A stretch of 64,000 nt of DNA from Sinonovacula constricta (lineage: Eukaryota > Mollusca > Bivalvia > Cardiida > Solecurtidae), in NCBI GenBank assembly GCA_007844125.1, contig CM017568.1:6220685-6284684 (forward strand), written 5' to 3'. The notes below the pieces were generated by a model. That model was given only the letters and a program-made list of their open reading frames with translations. It was not told the DNA's origin and did no database searches. Shown here piece by piece: positions 27,301 to 35,850 of the stretch (positions are counted from its first letter, which is position 1; the number at the start of each line of letters is the position of its first letter). A program made the translations under genes and the position numbers.

Positions 27301-30300
27301 ACATGTATGAAGTTTTGTGATTTGTTTTTATAAATATTTATTGAAACATGTTAAGTATTTAACATACTAGTCATCATAATTAGGTAACTAGAATTGTGAG
27401 ATAATTGGTGACCCCAATCAGTTGAACATGTAAACCTGCAATATGGAACTGATATAGTGCTTAATTACTACCTAAAGTGTCTGAAAAAGCCTGGCAAAGA
27501 TTAAAAGAGTCAAAGAATACAATTATTATTTTGGGTTTCTAAGAAAAATTTTCATATAGTCTCATTATTCTTATAGTCAATTTCCCTATGAATTCAATGG
27601 TAGCATCAATCAACACCAAGACACTTAGTTGTAAGATGGTACTTGTCCTAAGTTTTAAATAAAAAGAAATCAAGTACATACTGAATGTAATCACTACTGA
27701 ATTACTTGCTTGAGGTCCTTGGTTGCCTTAAGCAACACTGAGATAAGATAGCATTATAATGTGAGCCAGTTCATAAAAGTCTAAAGAAAGAACTTCCCCA
27801 AGGAACCTTACAATGTTAAAAAAAGTTACTACTCATGCCATTAGGCCAATGTTTGTAAGTTTGTAAGGACTGGTTTATCAGGAGTCTTAATTATGTGAAA
27901 TGATAAGGTTATTGTTTTCACAATACATCGCAATGACCAATTATGATTATTTAAGCGAAGTCCAGCTATTTTGGTAGAGGAAGACCCGAGACAAATGTCT
28001 GGGTAGAACCACCGGCGCACCAGTGGTCAGCTGGAACACCTTCCCACATTAAGTCATTCATCCTAAATGAGACTTCAAACCCATGGGAGGCTAAGCAGTC
28101 GGAGGAGTTAGGAAAGGTAATATGACCAATGATCATGGTATGCTATCACTGTGAAAGCAGCACTTTATCTGCTTAAAAGGAACACAATATCTGTTTGAGT
28201 TGTTGATTTATTATGGGATTTAAAACTCAAATACTAGACTGCAAGAGTTTTGATATGATGTCAGAGTAGAATTTACTCTTACAAACTGACCTGGTCTTGG
28301 CAAATAGTAGAGCTAGGAGCCATTAGATCAGGATCTACAAGGGATTGAAGATTTTTCAAAATATCACTTGCCAGATCAGACTAGTAGCATGGGATATTTT
28401 CTTTCCTGATGTTTCGAGGTCCTTTCCAATGCAAACAGATTTTTTAACCCCATCTAGTTAAATATATACATGCTACTGTGTGTAGTTATTTTTTTTTTAT
28501 AAATTTAGTATGGGGTTTGAGTCAAAATATAGCATATGGGTTAACCGCAACTCATCATTAAACTTACAATTTGTTTCTCAGTGTATTTGTTAGAGCTGAG
28601 AAGGTTGACAGCCTCCATGTGTCCAAAGTCAATATCATGTCCCAGTAGGAAGATGAACAACAGTTTACAAACATATTTCTTCTTCTGGTACCCATCCAAT
28701 GTCTTGTCACCTGTGTAATCAAACAGCAGCATGGTACAAGATACAATCATATTTAACTGTAAAAGATGTTAACATAATTATAATCTTTATGTTTCATATT
28801 CCACTACCAAAATTATGGTCATCCTGGTAGCACCAATGATATTTGATAAGGAAAGCTCAAGTCGAAATGAAGTAAACCAACGACACACTATAGCCAACCA
28901 AACCCACTGATGCACAGTGTATTTTATAATATTATGATGTCAGCTATATGTATTTACCATTTATCATGTGCTCAGTTCTTCACAGTTTTACAATAATTTA
29001 ATTGGTTACATCTAAAACAATAACAACATTAACTATTACTAACACAGGAAAACCCCAACACATACCTTTGAACTTTGATCTTATGTTTGCAAGTTCTTTA
29101 TTGATTCTTTTAATCTCAGCCTCTTTGCTTTTGCCTGCAAAAAAAAGAGAACAAAATCATTTTTTACTAAATTGTTATCCATTGTTAATTAAACTTAGCA
29201 CCAGCTATTTTAAGACGGAAAGCTCCACCTTTCTCTATACTGGTTAGTATAATGTTAGCTAATACTATATACTGATGATGTCTATAATCTGTTATATCTT
29301 TTCACAATCTAAAACTGTGCGTAACTTTTGTTATAAATGAGCAAATACACAGGCTACATTCCCCGTTCATATTGCCAGGACATAAACCTTTCAAATAGAC
29401 ACCCTTGTTCAAATGAAGCTGACTTCACTTTACAGTTATATGAGAATTATATCTGCATCATTAAAATAAGTGTAAATAACATTTCATATTTATCTTAGGA
29501 CATAATATAACGACAGTTTGACAATAGTTATTGATTCGTCCAGTAAGTTGCAACTAAATATTAATTTCTGAATTTACGTTTTTTCTTCAGAAAGTAGTGC
29601 TAAAATGTAAAAATCTGTCAGTAGACAGTGTGCTCTGCTTTTACCAATGCTTTATAATATCATATAATCTGTTACTAACCTTAATAAAAACTTTAACTGA
29701 CACAGAAAATATGAAGTCAAAAAAAGAAGTCATTACTGTGCTAAAATTATAGGGACTACTTGCACTTCTAAAATTGGGTCTGTTCTGATAGCGAACAAGT
29801 ACTAACATTTGATGTTCTTGAGAAATAGATCTTAAAAAAAAAAGGTTAACTTATGTTGGCAAGTGGTCATGATAATGGGTTTACTGTTGTTGTCTCCAAA
29901 AACTGGAGATCAAAATGCTTGAAATGCTATAAATATTAAAGAACTGTATAATTTTCTGCTAATTAGGAAATTGACAAATACCATTTAAAGAATCATTATC
30001 CAGCAACAACAGTAGGGGGTAAGTAGTGCCCAATTACGAATTGAGACTTGGCTACTGTTACTCCATTGCCATTACACTTCAACTTGTTAGCTAAGTGCTT
30101 TCATGGGTGTTGCTTAGATTATTAGCTAAGAGTTTGCAGCCTACTTATTATTATGGTCTATACATGAAGCTGAAAAACCAAGGATTATAGTGTTGAATAC
30201 TCACAATGAAACCAATATACTTATTAGATTTGACTTTCACAAACAATTTTAAACATTCATTCCAATACTGGATTTTACTCTGGCCTGATATGCTTTGATT

Positions 30301-30571
30301 AAGGTAGCTCTTAATCAGATATAAATACTTATTCATTAAGATTTAATCATATAGATTTATATACATATATATAAATACTGGTATATAATTGGACAATGCT
30401 TATGTCTTTAAATGTAATCTCTCACAATGATCACATTTTATATATAATATTTTTTGACGGTACATACAAGAATATGTTCAATAAGTTGATAAAAAAAAAG
30501 AACTTACAGTTTCTGATGTCTGAAATAAAGACAGCTAATCCACGCATGCCATCCCCCTTAACTGCCGGCAT
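314..30571 (-). CDS. AP2A: AP-2 complex subunit alpha (alpha-adaptin), complete multi-exon CDS
   Basis: Large subunit of the plasma-membrane clathrin adaptor AP-2. It binds phosphoinositides and cargo through the trunk and recruits endocytic accessory proteins through the ear. Coding exons, 5' to 3' on the minus strand: 30508-30571 ([23 protein letters not shown]), 29066-29134, 28568-28710, 27084-27277, 25523-25652, 24216-24317, 22329-22437, 21471-21693, 21017-21113, 20227-20364, 16735-16917, 16072-16169, 14834-14963, 14027-14128, 13470-13667, 11043-11222, 9650-9682 or 7009-7041, 4474-4667, 3672-3835, 2807-2929, 2105-2221, 1588-1657, 1111-1245, 314-391 (TGA). All chosen junctions are GT...AG, and phases agree except around 2807-2929. 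The exons total about 1,020 codons, slightly longer than vertebrate alpha (about 940-980) because of the hinge. Landmarks are [50 protein letters not shown] and [15 protein letters not shown]. Whether this species has other alpha paralogues cannot be seen. Confidence 0.96.
740..935 (-). mobile_element. Diverged SINE-like fragment in an AP2A intron
   Basis: Holds GACAGGGACTCAAACCAATA, the inverse of a B box (GGTTTGAGTCCC), near CAGCTGTAAGACCTCCCCAG. The latter resembles the matching part of 45915-46135 (CAGCTATAAGACCTTCCCAC). The body is weakly conserved. Confidence 0.5.
1246..4473. other. AP2A 3' introns
   Basis: Introns between the ear exons 1111-1245, 1588-1657, 2105-2221, 2807-2929, 3672-3835 and 4474-4667. 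They are AT-rich and hold only a SINE body fragment at 3960-4060. Nothing else is recognised. Confidence 0.6.
2807..2929 (-). CDS. AP2A: AP2A ear exon with an unresolved reading-frame break
   Basis: From the CACAG|CTG acceptor the exon reads LSIQPKPVV, which matches the ear segment that follows QPN in other alpha subunits. The downstream part, [20 protein letters not shown], is equally conserved but lies in another frame, with the shift at about 2897-2906. The previous exon (donor A|GTGATA at 3672, phase 1) also does not meet LSIQ in frame. Using a later acceptor, GAG|CAT, restores an open frame but gives a non-conserved stretch (TSSPSLWW). A small assembly indel is the simplest reading. Confidence 0.75.
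4474..4667 (-). CDS. AP2A: AP2A hinge exon leading into the ear
   Basis: Encodes [17 protein letters not shown]... with VDLLGLG and DGLLVDMFD, short hydrophobic-acidic motifs typical of adaptor hinges, and ends EEAMKK. It joins [12 protein letters not shown] of the next exon through a phase-2 junction (AA|G). The acceptor is TCTAG|GGC and the donor is GAA|GTAAGA. The plus-strand ORF at 4456-4671 is its antisense shadow. Confidence 0.92.
5830..6735. repeat. 50-bp minisatellite, about 16 units, with a 250-bp higher-order duplication
   Basis: The unit is GCTGCCAGAGGTTATAAGAC followed by CTTGAGCTCAAAATTTGAGA and CCATTCTCTA, repeating every 50 bp (for example TTATAAGACC at 6001 and 6051). Units at the edges are diverged. 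A block with ATTTTAGACC...GCCGGGATATAAAACC occurs at about 6219 and again, almost identical, at about 6469. It lies in the intron after AP2A microexon B. Confidence 0.92.
7009..7041 (-). CDS. AP2A: AP2A hinge microexon B (11 codons, [11 protein letters not shown])
   Basis: A 33-bp exon with a CTTCAG acceptor and a CAA|GTATGA donor, phase 0 at both ends, encoding [11 protein letters not shown]. It is a paralogue of microexon A 2.6 kb upstream in the transcript. The conserved GESSTDDF and the variable FEQ versus IDK tail suggest selected alternative exons. Whether they are mutually exclusive needs RNA data. Confidence 0.75.
7290..7490. repeat. Diverged short tandem repeat
   Basis: Loose copies of TTTTAAGTCCAGTAAAAGTGT spaced about 40-60 bp apart (AAGTCCAGTAAAAG, AAGACGAGCAAACG, AAGCTGAGTAAAAT, CAGTCCAGTGAAAG, AAGTCAAGAAATG). 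Poorly conserved. Confidence 0.5.
7725..8463. mobile_element. TA-flanked TIR element (pogo-like, non-autonomous)
   Basis: 739 bp with perfect 23-bp terminal inverted repeats CAGTCAACTCTCGTTATCTC(AAA) and TA on both sides. The ends carry several copies of TATCTCAAA. No transposase ORF was found. CAGT termini with TA duplication are typical of pogo/Tigger-related elements. It sits in the AP2A intron between the two hinge microexons. Confidence 0.85.
8560..9230. repeat. 60-65-bp tandem array interrupted by a SINE
   Basis: TGGGGTTGATACC recurs at 8621, 8686, 8992, 9052, 9117 and 9182, alternating with AATACCAGTATTGAGAAG and TAATTTAAGAAGTTATGT. The SINE at 8702-8946 splits it. It lies between the two AP2A hinge microexons. 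Confidence 0.85.
8702..8946 (-). mobile_element. tRNA-derived SINE copy inserted in a minisatellite
   Basis: Shares GTGTCCACTTGAAGCAGATA and CACACCCAGTCACATTAT with the copies at 11450 and 14402, and with the reverse complement of 63627-63879. It interrupts the 60-65-bp tandem array at 8560-9230. The tRNA-like head is truncated here. Confidence 0.8.
9650..9682 (-). CDS. AP2A: AP2A hinge microexon A (11 codons, [11 protein letters not shown])
   Basis: A 33-bp exon flanked by an AACAG acceptor and an AAA|GTAGGA donor, phase 0 at both ends. It encodes [11 protein letters not shown]. Its first 23 bases match microexon B at 7009-7041 except for one substitution, and the last nine bases differ. 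It sits between hinge exons 11043-11222 and 4474-4667, so it can be included, skipped or swapped without changing frame. Confidence 0.75.
11043..11222 (-). CDS. AP2A: AP2A hinge exon with two possible donors
   Basis: Hinge exon encoding [16 protein letters not shown]..., then [20 protein letters not shown]. The acceptor is TAAG|GGATCAG behind a pyrimidine tract. Two in-frame phase-0 donors are possible: AAA|GTTAGG, giving a low boundary at 11091, and GAT|GTAGGA at 11043. The longer form adds 16 residues ending IVLDGFED. Both splice in frame to either downstream microexon. I favour the longer form only weakly. Confidence 0.8.
11450..11760 (-). mobile_element. tRNA-derived SINE, near full length
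   Basis: The longest copy of this family. On the minus strand it starts GGACCTGGTAGCGCAATCGA, an A-box-like tRNA head, and ends in an AATAAAC-type tail. It lies between AP2A exons 13470-13667 and 11043-11222. Confidence 0.8.
12211..12393. mobile_element. Small inverted-repeat element (MITE-like)
   Basis: 183 bp with ends ACCAACCATTCTTAGG and CCTAAGAATGGTTGGT, a 16-bp perfect inverted repeat. One end is repeated at 21200-21225 (ACCAACCATTCTTAAGTGAG), so the family is dispersed. The target duplication is not clear. Confidence 0.65.
13470..13667 (-). CDS. AP2A: AP2A exon: end of trunk and start of hinge
   Basis: A 66-codon phase-0 exon. It starts with [20 protein letters not shown], the near-invariant end of the alpha trunk, and the Lys-rich KLKKKK. 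It then turns into low-complexity hinge sequence rich in Ser, Pro, Glu and Ala, ending PTGINLIDQ. The NLID segment resembles part of a clathrin-box motif, which is only a resemblance. The donor is CAG|GTATGT and the acceptor is CCTCAG|GCA. A plus-strand ORF here (13483-13671) is a shadow. Confidence 0.93.
13775..13865 (-). mobile_element. Truncated SINE body, second family
   Basis: GGTGGAGGGAAGACCCCAAA, then CTGGGTGAAAACCATCAGC and CAGGTCAGCT match the 45915 and 27955 copies. Only about 90 bp remain, without a head. Confidence 0.55.
14402..14650 (-). mobile_element. tRNA-derived SINE copy, truncated head
   Basis: Has the same body as the other copies (ACTTGAAGCAGATAAAGTGC, ATGATACCACACCCAGTCAC, AGCAAGGGAGCTATACCGAT). 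It ends near a GTAGCGGCCC break instead of the tRNA-like head. It lies between AP2A exons 14834-14963 and 14027-14128. Confidence 0.8.
15010..15120 (-). pseudogene. Decayed duplicate of AP2A exon 14834-14963
   Basis: TGTAGGTCAATAACAGTAGG, CTCCCAGTAGAGGGG, GAGTGTAGCAATGGGAGCG align with the exon's TGTAAGTCGACAACAGAAGG, CCCCTGGTAGAAGGGG, GAGTGTAGCAGCTGGAACTG. In the exon's frame it reads LLGAYCY then stop, so it could not substitute for the true exon. It sits about 50-160 bp upstream in the transcript. Confidence 0.65.
17416..18960 (+). pseudogene. Tigger/pogo transposase pseudogene (CENP-B-like HTH and DDE domains)
   Basis: Three overlapping pieces in shifting frames. 17416-17874 has the N-terminal helix-turn-helix ([35 protein letters not shown]). 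17884-18234 has the first catalytic Asp in [15 protein letters not shown] and ends at a TAG. 18239-18600 has [13 protein letters not shown] and [13 protein letters not shown], the second and third acidic positions of a pogo-type DDD triad. About 18587-18785 is interrupted by an insertion, after which an acidic tail ([20 protein letters not shown]) resumes. Frameshifts, stops and the insertion make it inactive. Confidence 0.88.
18587..18785. mobile_element. Short repeat inserted in the Tigger transposase
   Basis: A (TTTA)n tract leads into GGGTTTTACGGCACACCGAC, and the block ends where transposase-like coding resumes. It splits the transposase C-terminus, so it inserted after the Tigger copy. 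The sequence style recalls short dispersed elements common in bivalve genomes; the family is not identified. Confidence 0.45.
20925..20965 (-). pseudogene. Short decayed duplicate of the end of AP2A exon 21017-21113
   Basis: The minus strand reads GACACTGAAATTACAGCACT CAATGTACC, against the exon end GAGACGGTCATCACAGCACT CAAGGTAC. It would encode DTEITALN against ETVITALK. It lies 60 bp downstream of the exon in the transcript. Only this short stretch is similar. Confidence 0.4.
22438..24215. other. AP2A intron with unclassified repeat
   Basis: Intron between exons 24216-24317 and 22329-22437. It contains the 22780-23640 repeat. The rest (22440-22780, 23640-24215) is AT-rich with a purine-rich stretch at 23980-24190 and no recognised gene. 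Confidence 0.6.
22780..23640. repeat. Unclassified interspersed repeat with four internal repeats, ending in poly-C and (CA)n
   Basis: GGTTCTGCACATCCCCTTG followed by GAGGTGAACATTTGAGCC, then a TACAGAGCGGACACGACAT motif, occurs four times with diverged spacers. GACCTTGACCTTAAGC also recurs. The end is GACACAGACGGACGAAGCGA then a C tract (about 23607-23625) and (CA)n. There is no coding capacity. The family is unknown to me, but the end sequence recalls common bivalve repeats. Confidence 0.65.
24544..25253. mobile_element. TA-flanked TIR element with CCGTATTC ends
   Basis: About 710 bp running CCGTATTCGCTCATGTAATC ... TTACATGAGTGAATACGG, with TA on both sides. The inverted repeats are imperfect but long, with GCGGCAATTACACGGGTGCG near the right end. 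There is no coding potential except a short ORF at 24599-24781 that I do not recognise. It lies in an AP2A intron. Confidence 0.75.
25299..25504. repeat. Roughly 27-bp minisatellite beside an AP2A exon
   Basis: Repeats of ACCAAGAATATCACCTCCTT then TACAACT, about seven units with small changes. It starts 19 bp from exon 25523-25652 on its donor side and gives the long hydrophobic reading-through frame that follows the exon there, which is not coding. Confidence 0.85.
26620..26840 (+). mobile_element. tRNA-like SINE head and short body
   Basis: AGTATTGTGGTTAGGATGCT is A-box-like, followed by GAGTCCCAGTTAAAACC as a degenerate B box. A body with GGTTCTACCCAGGAAGTTGG follows. It lies in the AP2A intron between exons 27084-27277 and 25523-25652. 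Confidence 0.5.
27955..28200 (-). mobile_element. SINE copy, apparently fused with a piece of the first family
   Basis: 27960-28110 matches the second SINE family reversed (GGTAGAGGAAGACCCGAGAC, GGTAGAACCACCGGCGC, AGACTTCAAACCC). 28130-28190 then carries TATGCTATCACTGTGAAAGC, a body segment of the first family in plus orientation. A composite or nested insertion. Confidence 0.6.
28711..30507. other. AP2A 5' introns around exon 29066-29134
   Basis: Introns flanking the 69-bp exon that encodes [20 protein letters not shown]. They are AT-rich and contain no repeat or gene that I recognise. Confidence 0.6.
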
Positions 30572-31352
30572 CTTGAATGTGAGGGTTTCCTGTGTTATAA
30601 AGAACATTTCAAGTTTTTAAGAAATTAATTGAAGGCAAATTAAATTTTATCCAATAGTCTGCCCTTATCTGTATGTGAGGAAATTGGCAGTAATATAACA
30701 TTTTTTTTAGAAGGGTAAAGACAGCATCATGCATATTTTTATTGGTGTCACATACATAAGTGTGTCTTGTCATATACTTTTAATAACGTCAAATGTAAGT
30801 TATTCACCAAGGATCACACTGGTGTTTACCAATGAAGCCCTATGGCTTCAAATTATTATAAAATCATCATTGGCGAAAAGCGCTAAAAACTATGAATTCA
30901 GAAATGTGGGCAATCCCATGCACTAAAAAAAGCTAAAAAAACAAAGAAAACATGTTCAGGTCATGAATACAATGGTGATGCTTAAGTCAGTAAACATGTC
31001 CATAAGTTGCATTAAATGTTAAGAATAATTGCTTGCAGATCCCCTTTACCTTCAATAATGTATCTCAAACAAGTAATTCCTCAAATTAATTATGCAAATT
31101 AGTTTAAACAGGATGAATTAAAAAAACAACAACAAAATTTTAAATATGTGCATATCTAATATATTTTGCAAGACAATATATACTGAAAGGAGATTTCACA
31201 AAAACCAATTACTTTTACTGGCAAATGTCCTTTTTCTGCAAGTTTTCATGTTTAATCCTTCTGATGATTTAAACTTAAGCAGTCATGTGACTGTTATTGC
31301 TACTGTGTTATCAACTTAAGCAGTCATATGATTGTTATTGCTAATATGTTAT

Positions 31353-32321
31353 CAGGGCTTTTTCAGCCTGTCTCACAGGGCCGATAGTCGGCCCCGTTCC
31401 CAATGCCAAATAGCGACCATTTTTCCCAATTTCAAGAAAAAAATTCCCAATCTCATAAATTCATTCACATTTGAACCAAAATGCTTTTGACCTTTGTAAA
31501 AAAAATAACCAAGAAACCATAAAATCAAGAGACTTTTCCAATTAAGCAAATTGTTTGTGTACTTTGGATCGGTGATCTGTGAAAACTACTTTCCGTGAAT
31601 TTATGTATGAATGTAACCGGTGAAAACATAGACTCTTACCCAGCCGTATACCATAACGCAAGTTGAAGATGCGTCACGGAGCCATTCCAGATAAGATTGT
31701 AATTAATATATGGTTTGAAAATTAACAGGAATTATTTTTTATTTCAAAAACAAAAGTATTTTCACCATAACTGTTTGACTGCGTATAAAATTGAAAGGAG
31801 TAATGAAGCAAAAACGGCACATGCAGTACCGGCTTTTATACTGACCCGCGAAATATAGTGACGAAAAATTCGTACACTATTAAATACTACGCGATCTGGA
31901 TTGGATTGGATTAGCCGGCATTTTTGCCGATACTGCGCAGCAACATTTAGAATCTACCAACTTCTGCATATGATGACAATAATACCAACCAGCACAGAAG
32001 CTGTGGAGATAGGGTTTAGCATCTTGAACCTACTATGCACTTCTTTGAGAAGCTCCCTTGGCCAGGAAAAACTTTCCAATTTAATGAGAATCTGTATTAA
32101 AGGCCCTGCAGAGCTTTCTGAACAAACTCTGGAAGAGCTCTGTAACACTTTCAGGGACACAAAAGCAAGGCAGATTAAGTTTAATTCAGAATAATAAATG
32201 TTGAAATTTCCCAATTGGTTTGATTTGTCGATATTTTTTTCCCAAATTTGTCTACTTACCGCGTCAAAAATTCCCAATTTGGGCTGGGGCCTTTTTCCCA
32301 AAAACCCCTGAAAAAGCCCTG
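31353..32321 (+). mobile_element. Deleted hAT-type DNA transposon in AP2A intron 1
   Basis: Ends are CAGGGCTTTTTCAG and its inverse CTGAAAAAGCCCTG, a 14-bp perfect inverted repeat with a typical hAT terminus. GTTAT occurs next to both ends, but a clean 8-bp target duplication is not clear. The interior retains a C-terminal transposase ORF (31901-32194); the rest of the transposase is missing. Confidence 0.8.
31901..32194 (+). pseudogene. hAT transposase C-terminal (dimerisation) fragment
   Basis: A 97-codon open fragment containing TEAVEIGFSILNLLCTSLRS, SLGQEKLSNLMRICIKGP and AELSEQTLEEL. This is the hAT C-terminal dimerisation pattern (usually EAERxFSxLNxIKTxLRxxLxxxxLxxLMxI). It lies between the 31353-32321 inverted repeats. 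It has no RNase-H core or zinc finger, so it is a relic. Confidence 0.8.
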
Positions 32322-35300
32322 GTTATCATCTTGTGTTCTTAATGCATTTATTCAAAACAAATGGACGATGTGTTTTGACGCATTGCGAGAAATAGTGAGG
32401 ATGGTTCTCACAAAATACAACCCAGTAGTTGCATAATACACTTACAATAATGAAGTTTAGTCTCAGTGTTCAATCTAGCTTTAGCCAACTGAGGGCCTAA
32501 TAGGCCCATTCACTTATGAAAAATGGGCTCATTGGAAAAAAAATAGAGGGCCCATATCATAAAATAAGCCAAACCTGCTATTTATTATAAAGTTACCTTC
32601 TATGTAATAATGTAATATCCTGGAAAATTAGGCTGTTGCAGTATACTAGTATATTGAGATACTAAGTACTGAGCGATAATGTACAGCAATATACAATGAA
32701 CAAACCAGATTTTGGTGATATTTTGTTTAATTTGGTTGCTGCTGCCACTATTTTGTGCATCCAAGGGCAAAGATACTCGTATTGATGAAAAGAAGTCACA
32801 AATAACCGACTAAAAATGTAATCTGAAGTCAAATCCATGTTGAGGGAGTTCTTTCTAAACAGACCAGAAAATGTTGTCTTTTTGATTTGCATTTGTAGTA
32901 TTTCTTACAAGTGAAGAAGACTAGGTTTTGACTTTATCAGCATAATTTGATTTCTCAACTTAAGAAATATTCGATGAAAGCATTAATCATGTTGGAGATA
33001 CAATTTACAATAAATAGCCATATTTTTATGAGACAGTTTGTTGCTAAAAAATTGGAACATTATTATAATCTATTGTTTAGCAATTTAATTGAAGGCGACC
33101 ATTGAGAATTGTAAACAATATGGCCGTACTGATGGATGCTTTCAAAAGAATGCTGAATTAAATGACAAAAGCGATGTGTGGGACCACTCCAAGCTGAAGC
33201 AGGACAGGACCAACGAAGAAAATTGTTATAGATCCTTTTATTAGTTGGATCAAATATGGCAATATATTGTGGTATATATTGCAATATGCTTTAAATGTAT
33301 CGTAACATACCACAGCATGCTTCAAGCTTATTGAGACAGCCCTGCTGGTATAAATGGATTGTGAAAAACATATTACATTCAAATAACAGACAAGGTTTTT
33401 TTTATTGACGGCAAAATCTTTCTATTTAGCCCTTTTTGGGGGTTTGCGGGGAAAGGTTGTGGGTCCTTTCAAGAGGGGGACAATTTACTAATGACAATTA
33501 TATTAACAAAAAAACACAATATCCGTTGCTAGACACTGCAGGCCACCATGTTTTTCACTTATCATGTTACCAATGACATTATCATGTTATATGATATGAC
33601 AATATCTCATCTGCTGAGCATGTATATTGTAATTTTTGACACAAATTTTGCAATGAAATTGGGGGAAAGTATGTACGTTTTCGTTAGGAGAATGAGACCA
33701 AAGTTCCACCTTAAAAACGGCATAAAAAAGGCCTAACTTTCATCATACATAAAGAATATGACTGTGCTGCGGCCAATTTTGATTTTAAGTCATCCTCAAT
33801 AATGACAAGAGTGCATCCTGAAATTCTTCTGCAGCTCTCTCAGACTGTTAGGACGCATTATCACCTCAGTGGAAATTTCTATGTCTTAAGACAGCCGAGG
33901 TCAAGCAAATAAATGTATTTAAAAGTAGAGATTATTTCTTTGCATAACCAGTACACAGAGTCAATTCAACAAATCACCACTTGCTTTTTTTTATTCCATG
34001 TATTCTGTCATTTTTCCATAAAATGTGAGCGCTCTAGTTCATCGACAACGGACTCTTACATAGTTTGCTGATGACACGTCTCACTAGTCATGAAATTCAA
34101 ACAACTGAATGGATCAGTTTTACATGGTGTCATACACAAAGAACAATTCATGTGCGTCATTGATAACAAGCCATTTCTTGAATCAGGCATTATAAGCCAT
34201 TTTGACTGAAAATCAGGGTGTTTTTTTTAAGGGGTTTTGTAAATTTTCACAGCTCAGTCTCTACAACCAATGCTTGTATCTGCTCATGCGCTAAGCTTTA
34301 TTTCTATTGTGACCATCATCCAGTTCAATTATGTAGTATGAGGAGTATATAACCACTATAACAATGATGATAAGCGCACAGCAACAATTTTACCTTTATT
34401 GCTTTACAATACAAACTACTTCAGTAATATGTCGACAGTTAAAAACACAGGCACGCTTGCAAATCATTTTACCCAGTAGCCGTCAATTCAATGTGAAATT
34501 CATCATTGGGTGGAGCATAAATGTTGATAATCATGTCAGATAAAGCATAACAGTATTTAAACTGAGGTTCCTTTGCGTGCATAAGTTATTTTTAATTTAC
34601 TAGCTATCTACACTTATTTCTTCTGCTTTCTTATGAACTAGGAGAGGATAAATCCCTAGAAATTATGTTCTTGTTACTATGCGGGATCAGACATTTTATC
34701 TGTATAACTTTTCCTTCTTACATCTTATGGAAGCCATAGAAGAACTGGCCTAAAGTATTGCTGGAAGTTGCCACAAGTGAATATGACACCTTTTATTTAA
34801 TTGATGTGTCAGTTACTGGTATTTATTTCACAATACTGCAGCTAATGTCAAGTTAACACATAGAGTACATTTCTACCAATATACATCTTGTTTGATTTTT
34901 TGCCTATATATTTTAAGTGTGAAAGTGAGTCGAGTTTGATGGCAGATCAATGTGACAGAAGCCAGGGAGATGGTTAAAATTTATTCATTAATTTTTCAAT
35001 TATTACTAAATAATCAAATCGAAGACTGTTTGAAGCAGATTTAAACATTCAAATGATAACAATAACAAGAAAAGTACAGAGGTTTGTTACAATGGTTTGT
35101 TAGAAGAACAAGCAAAACAGCCAGTGATCTGATTTTGACAAAATCAATAAGTGACATGGAGAAATGTCATAACTAGAATCTAAGAAACGACTAGGCCATT
35201 GCAATTTGAAAGAACACTAAGACTTTATTCAAATATAAACATTTTTCAAGAACAACGTATGATGTGTCTCTTCAATCTGCAAACATAACGTATTTTAAAA

Positions 35301-35434
35301 TGACAAGTATTGACTTTGCAAGTTGGAATAAATTTAGACTGAAATAATATTGTGCCGGGTACGTTTTGCAACACAATCCAATCAATTTGAGTAATGTCAA
35401 TGATATATGCTTAATAAATTTTATGTGAACTAAC
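32322..35434. other. AP2A first intron, upstream part
   Basis: The part of the inferred 5' UTR intron beyond the hAT element. AT-rich, with several short ORFs that carry no recognised domain and are open in only one frame each. No gene supported. Confidence 0.5.
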
Positions 35435-35545
35435 CTTCTACACACTAAGACAAAGCTCGTTGACACAGAAGCGAACAGAAAGTGAAAATCACAAGATGGG
35501 AGGTGTATCATCAGCCAGAAATGGCCGCCATTTGCAATGGATAAT
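35435..35545 (-). other. AP2A: Inferred non-coding first exon (5' UTR) of AP2A
   Basis: The ATG exon (30508-30589) has an upstream acceptor, ATAACACAG|GAAACC, so the 5' UTR is spliced. A strong donor, AAG|GTTAGT, lies at 35435/35434 on the minus strand, just below a GGCCGCCAT motif at about 35523-35532. The start site is not visible, and the exon is inferred from splice signals and position. Confidence 0.45.
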
Positions 35546-35850
35546 GATCTCAGAACGAGGCCCTAATGTACACCCACTTTATTTTGAAATACAAAATAAA
35601 TTTCATTCGTCGACACCTAAATTCATATTTTGAATTAAGAATGAATATTTTAATACAGCAGCGTAATTAGTTTTATATTTAAAATCAAAATAAATATTTA
35701 CTTCTGCAGGATCACAACTGACGTAATCTCCAAGGAGACTCCAAATATTTCAATATGGCGGCCTTGGTAGTAATTTTCAATTAGGAAAGTTTAGGAAAAG
35801 AAATATCGGCCTTAAACGTTATTTAAAGACATTAAAGAACAGATAGGTAT
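35500..35850. promoter_or_regulatory. Probable bidirectional promoter between AP2A and the DCDC1-like gene
   Basis: Between the two divergent genes there is ATGGCCGCCATTTG (about 35521) and, some 230 bp away, CAATATGGCGGCC (about 35751). Both contain the YY1-type ATGGCGGCC core, often found just downstream of TATA-less start sites, and they point towards their respective genes. A CRE-like TGACGTAA lies at about 35719. The interval is locally less AT-rich than its surroundings. Function is inferred. Confidence 0.5.
35750..35846 (+). other. Inferred non-coding first exon of the DCDC1-like gene
   Basis: Starts at the ATGGCGGCC motif and ends at a consensus donor, GATAG|GTATGT (35846/35847). No long ORF runs through it. 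It would be the 5' UTR of the plus-strand gene, whose first confident coding exon begins at 49000. This rests on splice signal and position only. Confidence 0.35.

Noticed and set aside
33548..33736. Plus-strand ORF of 62 codons and neighbours in AP2A intron 1
   Set aside because: No domain, AT-rich chance ORFs; no splice context.
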